DNA of 64,000 nucleotides. Origin: Thalassoroseus pseudoceratinae. Its GTDB lineage: Bacteria; Planctomycetota; Planctomycetia; Planctomycetales; Planctomycetaceae. This document shows positions 36,599 to 46,423 of the stretch, one piece after another. The notes below the pieces were generated by a model that saw nothing but the letters and a program-made list of their open reading frames with translations, ran no database searches and had not been told where the DNA came from. The stretch covers positions 375,001-439,000 of the forward strand of contig NZ_JAALXT010000006.1 in the NCBI RefSeq assembly GCF_011634775.1. Reading direction: 5' to 3'. Each line of letters begins with the position of its first letter. Positions within the stretch are counted from its first letter, which is position 1. Made by a program: the position numbers and the translations under genes.

Positions 36599-37600
36599 TC
36601 AGTCTTTGTCGACAACTTCACCGCCATTACGGGTACACAGAGCCCGGAACATCGGCAAGCCGATCTGGTCGGTAATCACGCGGGTCGAGCCGTCCATCAG
36701 CAAAAAATTGCAACCGGCCTCGTGCGGACCGTTGAAAGTTGCAGGACTACTCGTAAGACCGTTCGGCGGGCCCGAGCGGGCGTGAACGAGGATTGCAGTG
36801 ATCGGCGGTCGCCATTTGTAGCACGGCGGATCTGTGGGCGGGTTGAAATTCGGTTGCGGTGGATTGGTTTGGTTGTAGACGATGCTTTGCGTGGGCACGA
36901 CACCCGTCCAAGTGCTTTCCACAAAGCGGCTCATGCGTTCGCCGATGCCGATGGTATTCGATGTCCCGTCGGTGATGTCCGCCACCCGAACTCGACTATT
37001 CCGATGGAACACGCCGTTGAACGGCTGATATTCATAGGCACCATAGTTCGGATCGGTGCTGTTCCCCCCACCAAGCGAACCGACATAACTACAGACAGCC
37101 GCATCAGTCAAATTCGTGAGTGATCCGGAGTCCGCAGGCGGATTGCCACACGTAGTGACTTGAATCACGCGGCCATCGGTATCGCTGGGGCACAGATACG
37201 TCGTGACGGATTGCTGACGGACATCGGCATTCTCCGGAGCAGCAATCGGCAAATCGAAGCGGATTTGCTCGTGGAGATTTTCCTGCTCAAGTTGCGGCAA
37301 CATGAGGGCGAAGAAACTCCAACCAGGCCCCTGCTCCTGCGGAAAACTACGAGTGTTACCGGTCGTGTAGCTCCAATTCGGATCGTCCAACACCGAAATG
37401 AAACCCGAGGGAAAGGAACCGTGACTACTGTGATAGCTGTGCAGTGCAATTCCCATTTGCTTGAGGTTGTTCATGCACTGCATCCGTCGCGCCGCTTCAC
37501 GGGCTTGTTGCACCGCCGGGAGCAGAAGCGCAATCAGAATCGCGATGATGGCAATCACAACTAACAGTTCAATCAATGTAAAACCACGACGACTTTTCAT
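36599..37600 (-). CDS. DUF1559 prepilin-like protein
   Basis: The 333-residue protein has a type IV prepilin leader [23 protein letters not shown], cleaved after the Gly before FTLIE by a prepilin peptidase, then the hydrophobic helix and the DUF1559 globular domain with [18 protein letters not shown] and the late pattern GCNFLLMDGSTRVI. Planctomycetes carry many of these proteins. Their role is unclear, probably a pseudopilin-like surface or secretion component. The ATG at 37600 gives the canonical leader, with a GAGGTGG stretch upstream. It is followed downstream by the secretin-like gene on the same strand, 241 bases away. Confidence 0.92.
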   Translation of the reverse strand: MKSRRGFTLIELLVVIAIIAILIALLLPAVQQAREAARRMQCMNNLKQMGIALHSYHSSHGSFPSGFISVLDDPNWSYTTGNTRSFPQEQGPGWSFFALMLPQLEQENLHEQIRFDLPIAAPENADVRQQSVTTYLCPSDTDGRVIQVTTCGNPPADSGSLTNLTDAAVCSYVGSLGGGNSTDPNYGAYEYQPFNGVFHRNSRVRVADITDGTSNTIGIGERMSRFVESTWTGVVPTQSIVYNQTNPPQPNFNPPTDPPCYKWRPPITAILVHARSGPPNGLTSSPATFNGPHEAGCNFLLMDGSTRVITDQIGLPMFRALCTRNGGEVVDKD

Positions 37601-37834
37601 CGATCCATCCACCTCAAGTTGCACGGCTATGCCATTTGAAGATTCCCATTCTAGCGTCCGGACGCAAATTGTTCGAGCACAACATTTTACTAAAAACCGA
37701 CGGAATCGTGGTTACGGTGGAAATCCGCTCCGGTGGGGTGTAATCTGCCTCGACGAGTGAACGCGCTCTTTGTTGTTCAACGCCATCTCGACGCTCTGCA
37801 CTCTCTCAACTCACATCTCCAAGGAAGCGATGTC

Positions 37835-39493
37835 ATGAAAGCCAGCGATCTGTTCGTGAAATGTCTGGAAACTGAAGGGATTGAATACATTTTCGGCGTG
37901 CCCGGCGAAGAGAACGCCGACTTCATGATTTCCCTGGATGCCTCGGACAAGATCAAGTTCATTCTGACTCGTCACGAACAAGGGGCCGCGTTCATGGCGG
38001 AAGTGTATGGCCGCCTCACCGGCAACCCTGCTGGAGCGCTCGGCACACTCGGACCGGGAGCGACCAACCTGATCACCGGTGTCGCCGACGCCAACATGGA
38101 CCGTGCCCCGATGCTTGTGCTGACCGGGCAAGGCGATTCCGAACGGCTTCACAAAGAATCGCACCAAGTGATGGATGTGGTCGCGATGTTCCGCCCCGTC
38201 ACCAAATGGGCTCAGACGGTTTACCATCCGGACAACATCCCCGAGATCGTCCGCAAATCGGTCCGGTTGGCTCGGACCGAGAAACCGGGGGCGTGTCATA
38301 TCGAGTTGCCGGAAGACATCGCTGAAAAAGACGCCACGACCGAGCCAATCGAAGTTCGTAAGTTCCGCCGTCCCGTGCCCGATGACAAAATCGTCGACCG
38401 AGCTTGGGAAGCGATTCGGACCGCGAAACGCCCCCTGATCTTGGCCGGAAACGGCACGATCCGTCGCCGAGCCAGTAAGCAACTCCGCAACTTCGTCGAA
38501 AAAACCGGCATCGGCGTGCTCAGCACGTTCATGGCCAAAGGTTGTATCGACATGGATGCCGACGAATGCTGCTACACCGTTGGTCTGCAAGCTCGCGATC
38601 ATGGAGCCTGTGCCATCGAGGCGGCCGATGTCGTCATTTCCATTGGTTATGACATGGTCGAATATCACCCGCGATTGTGGAATGCCGACAACACTCACAA
38701 GCTGGTCCACCTCGACTTCATTCCGGCGGAAATCGACGAAGATTACCGAATTGATGTGGAAGTCGTCGGCGATTTGGCTCACACGTTGTGGATGCTCAAC
38801 GAACGTGTTGACGCGTTTGGTCCGGAGAATCTCGATTACGACCACTCGCACGCCCGACATGCTCGCGAAGCGATGAAGAAGGACCTCGACGAGTACGCCA
38901 ACGACGATTCCGTCGGCAAAATTAAACCGCAGAAAGCGCTCGCCGATGCCCGGAAAGTTCTCGGACCGCATGACGTGCTGCTATCCGATGTGGGTGCTCA
39001 CAAAATGTGGATCGCTCGGCATTACCAATGTCATGAGCCGAACACATGCCTGATTCCGAACGGTTTTTGCTCGATGGGTTTCGCGTTGCCCGGTGGAATC
39101 GCAGCGTGCTTGGTTCATCCGGACCGACGAATTCTTTCGGTCTGCGGCGACGCCGGTTTCATGATGAACGTGCAGGAGATGGAAACCGCTCGGCGTCTCA
39201 ATGTGAACCTGACCGTGATGGTCTGGGTCGATAACGCATACGGTTTGATCGCCTGGAAGCAAGACAACACTTTCGGCCGCCACACCGATCTCGATTTCGG
39301 CAACCCCGACTTCGTCAAACTCGCTGAGGCCTTCGGTTGGAAAGGTCACTTCTGCGACGACAGCACGAAACTCGCGGATGTTTTGGAGCAATCTTTCCAA
39401 GAAGACGGCCCCAGCTTGGTCGCTGTTCCGATCGACTACGAAGAAAACGGCAAACTGACCGAACGCCTCGGGAACATCTCCTGCCCAATCTGA
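37835..39493 (+). CDS. acetolactate synthase large-subunit family ThDP enzyme
   Basis: This 552-residue thiamine-diphosphate enzyme has the N-terminal pyrimidine-binding domain (YIFGVPGEENADFM with its conserved Glu; TRHEQGAAFMAEVYGRL), a middle domain (PLILAGNGTIRR) and a C-terminal ThDP site beginning with CGDAGFMMN and extending through VDNAYGLIAW. The Mg-binding GDG motif is GDA. The size and layout fit catabolic or anabolic acetolactate synthase (2 pyruvate to acetolactate), but no small-subunit gene is adjacent and the homologues include other 2-keto acid enzymes. The start at 37835 follows AAGGAAG; the frame extends upstream to 37733. The transcript ends at the hairpin at 39522. Confidence 0.85.
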   Translation: MKASDLFVKCLETEGIEYIFGVPGEENADFMISLDASDKIKFILTRHEQGAAFMAEVYGRLTGNPAGALGTLGPGATNLITGVADANMDRAPMLVLTGQGDSERLHKESHQVMDVVAMFRPVTKWAQTVYHPDNIPEIVRKSVRLARTEKPGACHIELPEDIAEKDATTEPIEVRKFRRPVPDDKIVDRAWEAIRTAKRPLILAGNGTIRRRASKQLRNFVEKTGIGVLSTFMAKGCIDMDADECCYTVGLQARDHGACAIEAADVVISIGYDMVEYHPRLWNADNTHKLVHLDFIPAEIDEDYRIDVEVVGDLAHTLWMLNERVDAFGPENLDYDHSHARHAREAMKKDLDEYANDDSVGKIKPQKALADARKVLGPHDVLLSDVGAHKMWIARHYQCHEPNTCLIPNGFCSMGFALPGGIAACLVHPDRRILSVCGDAGFMMNVQEMETARRLNVNLTVMVWVDNAYGLIAWKQDNTFGRHTDLDFGNPDFVKLAEAFGWKGHFCDDSTKLADVLEQSFQEDGPSLVAVPIDYEENGKLTERLGNISCPI

Positions 39494-39521
39494 TTTGTCG
39501 GCAACAAACCCAACAATCCAG

Positions 39522-39553
39522 AAGCCCGACGCTCAAACGGCGTTGGGCTTTTG
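39522..39553. terminator. rho-independent terminator after the acetolactate-synthase-like gene
   Basis: AAGCCCGACGC and GCGTTGGGCTT form an imperfect 11-bp stem (a G bulges against T) around CTCAAACG, followed by a T-rich TTTTGTTTTG. It sits between convergent genes and may serve both. Confidence 0.85.
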
Positions 39554-39564
39554 TTTTGTTTCGA

Positions 39565-41034
39565 TTAACTGAAGAGTTCTGCAATTGGTTGGCCGTCTTC
39601 GACGATGTAGCGAGGACGGTTGCGTTCGTCTTCGTAGGTGGTTCCGAGTGGCACGCCGAAGTAACGGTAGATCGTCGCGGACAAATCGCCAGGAGTAATC
39701 GGTCGACTTTGGATCGCTCCGCCGTCCGATTCGGTGGAACCGATCGTCTGACCATGCGTCAGGCCACCGCCGGCGAGGGCCATCGACATTACAACCGGCC
39801 AATGATTCCGACCATCGGTGCTGCCCTGCGTGCCCATGTTCGGGGTGCGTCCGAATTCGCCCATCGCGATGACAAGGGTGTTGTCCAGCAGACCTTTCAT
39901 TTCCAAGTCGTCGACAAGCGTCGTGATGAGGTGATCGAACAACGGCAACAGCGGCCCCAAGCCACGCGAGATTCCGCCGTATGGTGGGATGTTGTCGCCG
40001 TGATTGTCCCACGTCCCGGACGCGGGGTGATACGACAAGTCCAACGTGACAAACCGCGAACCGGCTTCGACCAAACGCCGAGCGAGCAACGCCTGTTGAC
40101 ACCATAAGTGCTTGCCGTATTTCGCGCGGGTTTCGTCTGATTCCCGTGAAAGATCGAACGCCTCCTGAGCCCGCCGACCGACGAGCAAATCCACCGCTTG
40201 CGCCCGATACGAATCGACGGCGTCCATCGAACCTCGCAAATCGAGATCACGACGGAGCTGGTCGAAATCCGCGACGAGATTCTGCCGGTTCTTCAGTCGT
40301 TCCAAGTTCAAACCGGACGGAAGTTGGAACACGTCGGCCCCGGATGTGCGACCGGTATCCTTCCCCACATTCGTGTAGATCGGCAGTTTCGCGGCGTTGT
40401 TGGCGATGAACGGATCGTATTGTTTGCCCAACCAACCCGCGTAGCCGATGTGCGTGGGGTGGGTTTGGAAGGCCACATACGGCGGCATTCCCGGCCGGAC
40501 CGGTCCGCAGTGCTTGGCGACGATCGAACCGTGTGACGGATAGCGATCGCCCTTCGGATTCGTTCGCGGAGCCGCCTCGCGGTTGCCGGTTTGCATCACC
40601 ATGTTTGGTTGGTGACTGCTACCACGACAATCAACGGACCGCAGAATCGAAAACTTATCAAGTCGATCGGCCATCAACGGCAGACGATCGCAAATCAACG
40701 TTCCCGGTTGCTTGGTTTGGATGACATCGAACGGACCACGATTGTTGACCGGACGGTCCGGTTTCGGGTCCCAGGTATCGATGTGGCTCGGTCCGCCCGC
40801 CATCCATAACAGGATCACACTTTTTCCGTTCGAGGGGTCGGTCTTCAAACCGGCGTGGGCGGATTGTTCATGTTGCAACAGGCCCGGCAACGTCAAACCG
40901 CCAATTCCGGCCAATCCCGCTTTGAGCACGTTCCGCCGCGACACGAGAGACAACCCCTCCGGTCGGCGGGCGGTTCCATCAAACCAGGCTTGGCGGGCGA
41001 AATTCTGCGGGTGAGGCGTTGTTGGTGGGGTCAT
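39565..41034 (-). CDS. DUF1501 protein, Tat-exported
   Basis: The 489-residue protein begins with a twin-arginine signal (SRRNVLKAGLAGIGGLTLP, residues 32-50) and carries the DUF1501 pattern: VILLWMAGGPSHIDTWDPKP near residue 73, HGSIVAKHCG, VTLDLSYHPASGTWDNHGD, and LVIAMGEFGRTPN. DUF1501 proteins have an alkaline-phosphatase-like fold and in planctomycetes usually accompany DUF1549/DUF1553 cytochrome-type proteins. No such partner is adjacent here. A periplasmic hydrolase function is inferred; the substrate is unknown. Confidence 0.93.
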   Translation of the reverse strand: MTPPTTPHPQNFARQAWFDGTARRPEGLSLVSRRNVLKAGLAGIGGLTLPGLLQHEQSAHAGLKTDPSNGKSVILLWMAGGPSHIDTWDPKPDRPVNNRGPFDVIQTKQPGTLICDRLPLMADRLDKFSILRSVDCRGSSHQPNMVMQTGNREAAPRTNPKGDRYPSHGSIVAKHCGPVRPGMPPYVAFQTHPTHIGYAGWLGKQYDPFIANNAAKLPIYTNVGKDTGRTSGADVFQLPSGLNLERLKNRQNLVADFDQLRRDLDLRGSMDAVDSYRAQAVDLLVGRRAQEAFDLSRESDETRAKYGKHLWCQQALLARRLVEAGSRFVTLDLSYHPASGTWDNHGDNIPPYGGISRGLGPLLPLFDHLITTLVDDLEMKGLLDNTLVIAMGEFGRTPNMGTQGSTDGRNHWPVVMSMALAGGGLTHGQTIGSTESDGGAIQSRPITPGDLSATIYRYFGVPLGTTYEDERNRPRYIVEDGQPIAELFS

Positions 41035-41103
41035 TGGAACATTCCGGTTGGAAGGTGTTCAATCCGAGCACACGATTCATCTGTCAGATCAATCGGCTCA
41101 ATT

Positions 41104-41119
41104 ATCAACGATCGTTGAT
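41104..41119. promoter_or_regulatory. 16-base perfect palindrome in a divergent intergenic region (possible operator)
   Basis: ATCAACGATCGTTGAT is its own reverse complement. It lies 70 bases upstream of the DUF1501 start and 245 bases upstream of the forward thioredoxin-protein start, in the 329-base region 41035-41363, which otherwise shows no gene. It could bind a dimeric regulator of the DUF1501 gene. No copy elsewhere in the window was noticed. Confidence 0.4.
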
Positions 41120-41363
41120 GGTTTTCCAAGAGCGAACAAACAGTTCCGTCGGTAATTCTTGCAAACCGATCGGGATGGAATTGCAATTCTTTCGTCTCCG
41201 GAACACACACGGAAAAACATTTCGTCGTTGGAAGATCAATGTGATCCACGAGTTGGAGAGAATTCCCGAATTCGGTTGATGGATTGGCAACGGTTTTGCA
41301 TCGGTGGATGAGTCCGATGTCGCGAACGGATTCCCGACTCATCTATCAAGGAGTTGATTGTCG

Positions 41364-43460
41364 ATGCCTGAAGTATTTTGGACTGCCGCCCTGCTGCTCA
41401 ATGTCGGCGTGTTCGCCGCGGATTCACCGAAAGAGTGCCCGCCGGCCCCCTGCCCACCGGGCAAAGCCCATGTGTCCGTTGGTGCAAACTCGGAAATCCT
41501 GTGCGGAACGAAATGTGAGGTGAGTCGACAAGTTCCGAGTGGGCGTTTTGAACTCAAACTTCAATGCCAGTTGCCCAGCGAAATCGTCCCCGCCCTCAAG
41601 ACCGCAAAACCGCCACGACCGGTCCGCGTGCCAACGATCACCCGATTGCGGCAAGCATTGAACAATTTCGTTCCCCATGGGTGGCGCGGACAAACGCTGC
41701 CGTCACCGCAATACGTGCAAGACGACGTCGTGTTTTTCCCGCCCGGTCCCGAGTTCCCCGTCGAACCACCGACACCGATTCCCGCGCCCCGTCGAATTCA
41801 CCAAGTCGAATTCGAACACGCTCCGCATCCGCAACCGGTCCATCCGGCTCCGTTCGCTCGACACAGCGATGAGCACGAGCGATTCTTCCCGCCCGCACCG
41901 AATTTTCCTCACCCCGTAACGCCCGTTGCCAATGGCCCAGCACCCGTGGCTTGCCCGGTCGGTGTGTTTCCGATGGCTGGGGTTCCGGCGTACGCACCGT
42001 ATCCGGTTCCTGTAATGTTTGGTGCTCCGCCGCATGGGCCGATGAATGCCCCAGCTCATGGACCGCATCATCCGGTCATGCCTCCGATGCCGGTTCCTCC
42101 GATGGTCGCCGCACACGCACCGTACGTGAAAGCCCGCGTCTGCAAAGGCCCGAGTGGTCACGAACGAGTTGTCTACGAAGCGTGCTCGGCAGAATCGAGT
42201 TGCTGCAAAGACGGCTGTGAATGCAAAGGCTGCCAATGCCCCGGTTGTGACAAAAAGAAAACCGCCAGCGTGCCGGTTTACTCCTCGCCCGCTGCTGCGG
42301 AGGCGGACCGAAACAACCATGTGCTGTGTTTCGGTGCGGAGTGGTGCGGTCCATGCCGACAGATGAAACCGATCATTCAAGACCTCATCAGCCACGGTTG
42401 CCCGCTGAAGGTTGTGAATATCGACGAGCACCCGGAGTTCGCCAAGAAGTTCAACGTCAACGTGCTGCCGTCGTTCGTGGCAGTTGTCGATGGCGAGCCG
42501 TGCGACCGAGCGGTTGGCATGATCTCGCCACAACAAATCCGGGCACTCGTGCAACGTGTTGCCGGTGGAAAGCCCGTCTTCGGTGGCAAATTTGAAACGA
42601 AACCGGCTCCGAAATCTCCGGCCGATACGACGTATCCCGGTGCGATTTCGGTCACGAACATCGTGGAAGTTCGCTACGCCCTGCCTTCGCAAAAAGGCGA
42701 AATGTTGGCCACACTGCTGCGGGATCAGTGCAGCATCGACGTGAAACGGGATGACGACATCCTGACCATCACCACTACGGAAGAAAAACAGAAAGCCGTC
42801 GCGAACTTCATCGCCACGGTCGTCGGACCGTCGCCACCAAAGATGGCCTCAAAAGCCGAGCGTAACATCGCGAAGACCGAAGAGACGCAACCCAAGCCGT
42901 GCCAACCGGTCGTCCAAAAAGCACCGACCACCCCACCGAAAGTTAGAGTGATCACCTTTCCCCACGGTGGGCAACAGTACCGAATCCGCGACGTCTCCGT
43001 CCGTCTCAACGAAACCGCAAAGCCCGTGAAGTACAAAGCCCCGGTTGCGTATCCGAAGGAGAAACCAACTCGGCCGGCATGTGCGGAGAAGAAACCAAAA
43101 TGCACGCAATCCAACGCGGGGAATACTGGCGTGAATTCCGCGTGTGCAGTTTCCCAGGACACACGGTTCAAGCTCGAATGCGGTCCGCAGGGTGTCAGCG
43201 TTCGGAAGGTGGACGATGACGGTCACCCACTGATTCTGAAATGTCAGAATCTCGAAGCCCACGTGCTGGGACAGCTTCCTCGAACGATTCAATGCAAGTT
43301 TCAAGAGTGTCTCGGTTTGGATGATGAGACTCAAGAACTCTTGCCGTCCGTCATCAGCGAGGAAGTTCAAAAGGTGCTCAGCGAAGACCCGATCTTCCGA
43401 AAACGGGGTAGTTCCCAACCGACTCCGGTATTCTCGTTCTCGATTGGAATCAACCGTTGA
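41364..43460 (+). CDS. secreted Pro-rich protein with Cys cluster and thioredoxin domain
   Basis: The protein has 698 residues, starting at an ATG ten bases after AAGGAG. A short signal peptide (MPEVFWTAALLLNVGVFAA) leads into a Cys/Pro-rich start (ECPPAPCPPGK). Residues 100-265 are Pro-rich with His and Met (PAHGPHHPVMPPMPVPPMV). Around residue 274 comes a Cys cluster (CSAESSCCKDGCECKGCQ, eight Cys in all), possibly metal-binding. Residues 310-405 are a thioredoxin domain with the redox site AEWCGPCRQMKP and the cis-Pro LPSFVAV. The C-terminal part has no recognised family. It is likely periplasmic, for disulfide reduction or metal handling. The complete WCGPC site argues that it is active. 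Confidence 0.75.
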   Translation: MPEVFWTAALLLNVGVFAADSPKECPPAPCPPGKAHVSVGANSEILCGTKCEVSRQVPSGRFELKLQCQLPSEIVPALKTAKPPRPVRVPTITRLRQALNNFVPHGWRGQTLPSPQYVQDDVVFFPPGPEFPVEPPTPIPAPRRIHQVEFEHAPHPQPVHPAPFARHSDEHERFFPPAPNFPHPVTPVANGPAPVACPVGVFPMAGVPAYAPYPVPVMFGAPPHGPMNAPAHGPHHPVMPPMPVPPMVAAHAPYVKARVCKGPSGHERVVYEACSAESSCCKDGCECKGCQCPGCDKKKTASVPVYSSPAAAEADRNNHVLCFGAEWCGPCRQMKPIIQDLISHGCPLKVVNIDEHPEFAKKFNVNVLPSFVAVVDGEPCDRAVGMISPQQIRALVQRVAGGKPVFGGKFETKPAPKSPADTTYPGAISVTNIVEVRYALPSQKGEMLATLLRDQCSIDVKRDDDILTITTTEEKQKAVANFIATVVGPSPPKMASKAERNIAKTEETQPKPCQPVVQKAPTTPPKVRVITFPHGGQQYRIRDVSVRLNETAKPVKYKAPVAYPKEKPTRPACAEKKPKCTQSNAGNTGVNSACAVSQDTRFKLECGPQGVSVRKVDDDGHPLILKCQNLEAHVLGQLPRTIQCKFQECLGLDDETQELLPSVISEEVQKVLSEDPIFRKRGSSQPTPVFSFSIGINR

Positions 43461-43490
43461 GTTCGCAACCGTGAAAGCATGAGGTAACAC

Positions 43491-43531
43491 AAAAACGACC
43501 CGGCGAACATTAGGTTCGCCGGGTCGTTTTA
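43491..43531. terminator. bidirectional rho-independent terminator
   Basis: A perfect 17-bp stem (AAAACGACCCGGCGAAC with its complement) has a five-base loop, an A run before and TTTT after. It lies between the convergent thioredoxin-protein gene and the Tyr-rich protein gene. Confidence 0.92.
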
Positions 43532-43602
43532 TTCGTCCTTGCGGACAATCGCCCCCGGAAGCTGATCGGTGATAGTCCTTTGGATTAGGACCGATCACCC
43601 GA

Positions 43603-43920
43603 TCAGAACACATCCAAGATGAAGTGATGGCCTTTGTACCAGGGTTTTTCCGTTGGATAAAAGTTGTACCAATCCTTGTTGTACACCGGGATTCGACGTT
43701 CCGCCGGGTACTTGTAGTACATGCTGTCGTACTGCTTTGGCGGTTGGAAGTTGTGGGGGTAGTACACGTAAGGATAGTAGTAGAAGCGTTGCCAATCGTT
43801 GGGTTGGCCGACTTGTTGGGCCTGAGCTTCAGCCTTACCGGACAGGTCGGCATCTTGCGTGGAGAGGGCACCGAATGCCGCTACTCCCAGGAGGCCGCTC
43901 AGCACGAATCGTCGCAGCAT
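43603..43920 (-). CDS. small secreted Tyr/Pro-rich protein
   Basis: This 105-residue protein has a signal peptide (MLRRFVLSGLLGVAAFGAL) and a mature part dominated by Tyr, Pro, Lys and aromatic residues (FYYYPYVYYPHNFQPP, YYKYPAERRIPVYNKDWYNF), ending in HHFILDVF. It is not assigned to a named family. Short proteins of this composition are frequent in planctomycetes. The ATG at 43920 has GAGGAGA about ten bases upstream; a longer frame to 44133 has no signal sequence. A structural envelope role is possible but unproven. Confidence 0.7.
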   Translation of the reverse strand: MLRRFVLSGLLGVAAFGALSTQDADLSGKAEAQAQQVGQPNDWQRFYYYPYVYYPHNFQPPKQYDSMYYKYPAERRIPVYNKDWYNFYPTEKPWYKGHHFILDVF

Positions 43921-44230
43921 GGTGGAATCGTCTCCTCTACCTCGGAACATCGCCACGAACCGCGTCGGCAAGCTTTCCTCGCTTGTGACAGGCACCCGGT
44001 GCCCATTTGATCCGAAAGTGGCAGTCTGGCTTGTGTTCCGTTGTGTGTTTCCGGGACACCCATAGTATCGGCGTTCCGAATCCGCTTCCGCCAGCAAAGT
44101 TGGTACAATCATTAAGATCGTGCTTTTCCACACGAAATTGCAATTTGAGTGGATTGTGCCTCACGTTCCGCCTAGGTTATCGTGTCTACTGACACTCCCA
44201 CCACAACAGACTTTTTGAATACCACACGCT

Positions 44231-45067
44231 ATGAATCGCCCTCCCCAAGCCGCCCTGCCCGATCCCACCGTGAAACTCTCCGAAGGCTGGCATTGCCTGC
44301 ATATTTATTACCGAGTTGACCAAGCCGCTTTGAACGCGATTGGCAAGTCGGATCGCGATTGGGGACGCGGCGAATTGATGCACTGGCTGAACCCCGAACG
44401 AGAAGACGCCCCGCAACGGTTGCTCGCAGCCGTGATGAGTGGTCATCGGGCGGATCTCGGTTTGATGATTATGGACCCCGATCCGCTGGTGATCGACAGC
44501 GTCGTGCAAGCCATCCGCGCGTGCCCACTGGGACCGGCTTTGGTTCCGACGTATTCGTTCGTCTCGATCAGTGAAGTCTCCGAATACGTTCCCACTGCCG
44601 AGCAGTACGGTGAAAAACTCGTCGCACAGGGGTTGGAAGCCGGTTCGGAAATGTACGCGGCGAAACTCAACGCTTACGCCTCGCGATTGCCGGCGATGAA
44701 CAAGCAACGCTTGTATCCCGATTTCCCGGAACTGCCGGTCTTCTGTTTCTACCCCATGAACAAGAGCCGCGTGCCGGGTGCGAACTGGTACATGGAATCG
44801 TTCTCGCACCGGTCGGCCTTGATGTCGGAACACGCCACCAGTGGAATTAAGTTCGCCGGTCGTGTGTCGCAGTTGATTACCGCCAGCACTGGTTTCGACG
44901 ATTGGGAATGGGGCGTCACTCTTTGGGGACGCAATCCGGAATCGATCAAGGAAATCGTCTACACCATGCGGTTCGATGAAGCCTCCGCCAAGTACGCGGA
45001 ATTCGGCCCGTTCTACATCGGTTACTCCCGCACGCCGCAAGAAATCGTCGATCACTTGCGGTTGTGA
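44231..45067 (+). CDS. hemQ: HemQ-type chlorite dismutase family protein (coproheme decarboxylase)
   Basis: The 278-residue cytosolic protein of the chlorite dismutase fold fits the HemQ/ChdC branch, which converts coproheme to haem b in the coproporphyrin-dependent pathway. Visible landmarks are GWHCLHIYYRVD in the first half, YSFVSISEVSEY, YPMNKSR (the HemQ active-site Tyr/Lys loop) and FAGRVSQLITASTGFDDWEWGVTLW near the C-terminus. Chlorite-degrading members differ in the distal Arg region, which is not matched here. The ATG at 44231 lacks a strong ribosome-binding site. No other haem gene is adjacent. It is needed for the many cytochromes this genome encodes. Confidence 0.88.
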   Translation: MNRPPQAALPDPTVKLSEGWHCLHIYYRVDQAALNAIGKSDRDWGRGELMHWLNPEREDAPQRLLAAVMSGHRADLGLMIMDPDPLVIDSVVQAIRACPLGPALVPTYSFVSISEVSEYVPTAEQYGEKLVAQGLEAGSEMYAAKLNAYASRLPAMNKQRLYPDFPELPVFCFYPMNKSRVPGANWYMESFSHRSALMSEHATSGIKFAGRVSQLITASTGFDDWEWGVTLWGRNPESIKEIVYTMRFDEASAKYAEFGPFYIGYSRTPQEIVDHLRL

Positions 45068-45345
45068 TTGGAGTGATCGTTCGTGGTGATTCCGTGAAAT
45101 TGTTCAGGTATGTGAAAATTTGCCGAATCTTTCCTGCCAATATGAGGTTAAATTCTTCGAACACCGAAGCAATTAACTTCGCCCAACCAAACGTTGCCAA
45201 CGCAACGACCATCCTGGGAACCACAACCCTCACACCACACCAGTTCTTCCCGGGCACCCTGACGCTACATCCATGTGGTGGGTCAGTCGTTTGACTGATT
45301 CACCATCCCCACACACTTTTTTGGTCCTTTTTTGAGGAGAGTTGT

Positions 45346-46341
45346 ATGCGCGGACGAAATCTATCTTCACGTCGTGGCTTCACGTTAATTGAGCTACTCG
45401 TGGTCATCGCCATCATTGCGATTCTGATCGCGTTGTTGCTACCAGCGGTGCAGCAAGCTCGCGAAGCTGCCCGCCGAACGGAATGCAAGAACAAACTGAA
45501 ACAGTTGGGCGTCGCGATGCACAACTTTCATGATGTCTACAAAGCATTCCCTTACGGTTCCTATGACGACGACAATGTGAACTGGGGCTGGAATGTCCAC
45601 CTGCTGCCGTTCATGGAACAAACCAACATTTACGACGCTTTGAAAACTGCTGGCATGTTCGTGCCTCCGAGTTTCAGCAGCAGTTCGGTAGGCGTTTCGA
45701 ACGTTGACTCCGTCGCCAACCACAATGTCAGCAACTCCCTCGGCAACAACGCCACGCAAAACGTGTTGAGCGCACTGATCTGCCCGAGTGACATCCTCCC
45801 GGAGCAAGCCAACAACAATTACGGGAAGTCGAACTACCTTGGCAACATGGGGAACGTCCGCAACTGGCCGAACCAAGCACTCTCCGACTGGGGTTGCAAC
45901 ACGGGCGTTCGTGGCGACACCCTCAACGGTGTGTACCGAAGCTCCAACAACAACACCAACATCTACCCCACGGCGATGCGAGACATCATCGACGGAACCA
46001 GCAACACAGTGTGCATTGGTGAAGTTTCGGTCAGCGAAAACGTAACCGCATCGAACATCGGTGATGGAGCGTACCCCATCTGGGCCGGCGGAAATCCGAA
46101 CGGTCGCGGGTGTGGCGATGAACTCGGCTTGGGATCGCACTTGCGGTTGATGGACCGAATCACCCCCATCAACCAACGCATCAATGCCGAGTCGAACTTG
46201 AGCTTCGGCAGCCAACACCCTGGTGGTGCTCAATTCGTCTTTGGCGATGGCTCGGTCAGCTTCCTGAGCGAAAACATCGACGTCGTCACCTATGAGAATC
46301 TGGGCCAACGCAATGACGGACAAGTCGTGACCATCCCATAG
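45346..46341 (+). CDS. DUF1559 prepilin-like protein
   Basis: The 331-residue protein starts with a type IV prepilin leader [20 protein letters not shown] and the [16 protein letters not shown] segment. It ends with the DUF1559 C-terminal pattern [26 protein letters not shown] precedes the ATG. A hairpin lies downstream, and then a lipoprotein gene (46492) on the same strand, a common pairing of DUF1559 and small lipoprotein genes in planctomycetes. It is distinct from the copy at 36599; the central domains share little beyond the leader. Confidence 0.93.
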   Translation: MRGRNLSSRRGFTLIELLVVIAIIAILIALLLPAVQQAREAARRTECKNKLKQLGVAMHNFHDVYKAFPYGSYDDDNVNWGWNVHLLPFMEQTNIYDALKTAGMFVPPSFSSSSVGVSNVDSVANHNVSNSLGNNATQNVLSALICPSDILPEQANNNYGKSNYLGNMGNVRNWPNQALSDWGCNTGVRGDTLNGVYRSSNNNTNIYPTAMRDIIDGTSNTVCIGEVSVSENVTASNIGDGAYPIWAGGNPNGRGCGDELGLGSHLRLMDRITPINQRINAESNLSFGSQHPGGAQFVFGDGSVSFLSENIDVVTYENLGQRNDGQVVTIP

Positions 46342-46423
46342 TCCGACTGTCTGCTCTTGGCTCCAAGATCGTTTCCCGGTGGTCTCGCATCAACGGTGAA
46401 ACGGCAACCACACCAATGATTTC

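Noticed and set aside
41031-41342. 103-residue reverse frame upstream of the DUF1501 gene
   Set aside because: No recognisable motif or ribosome-binding site; it crosses the palindrome at 41104 and looks non-coding.
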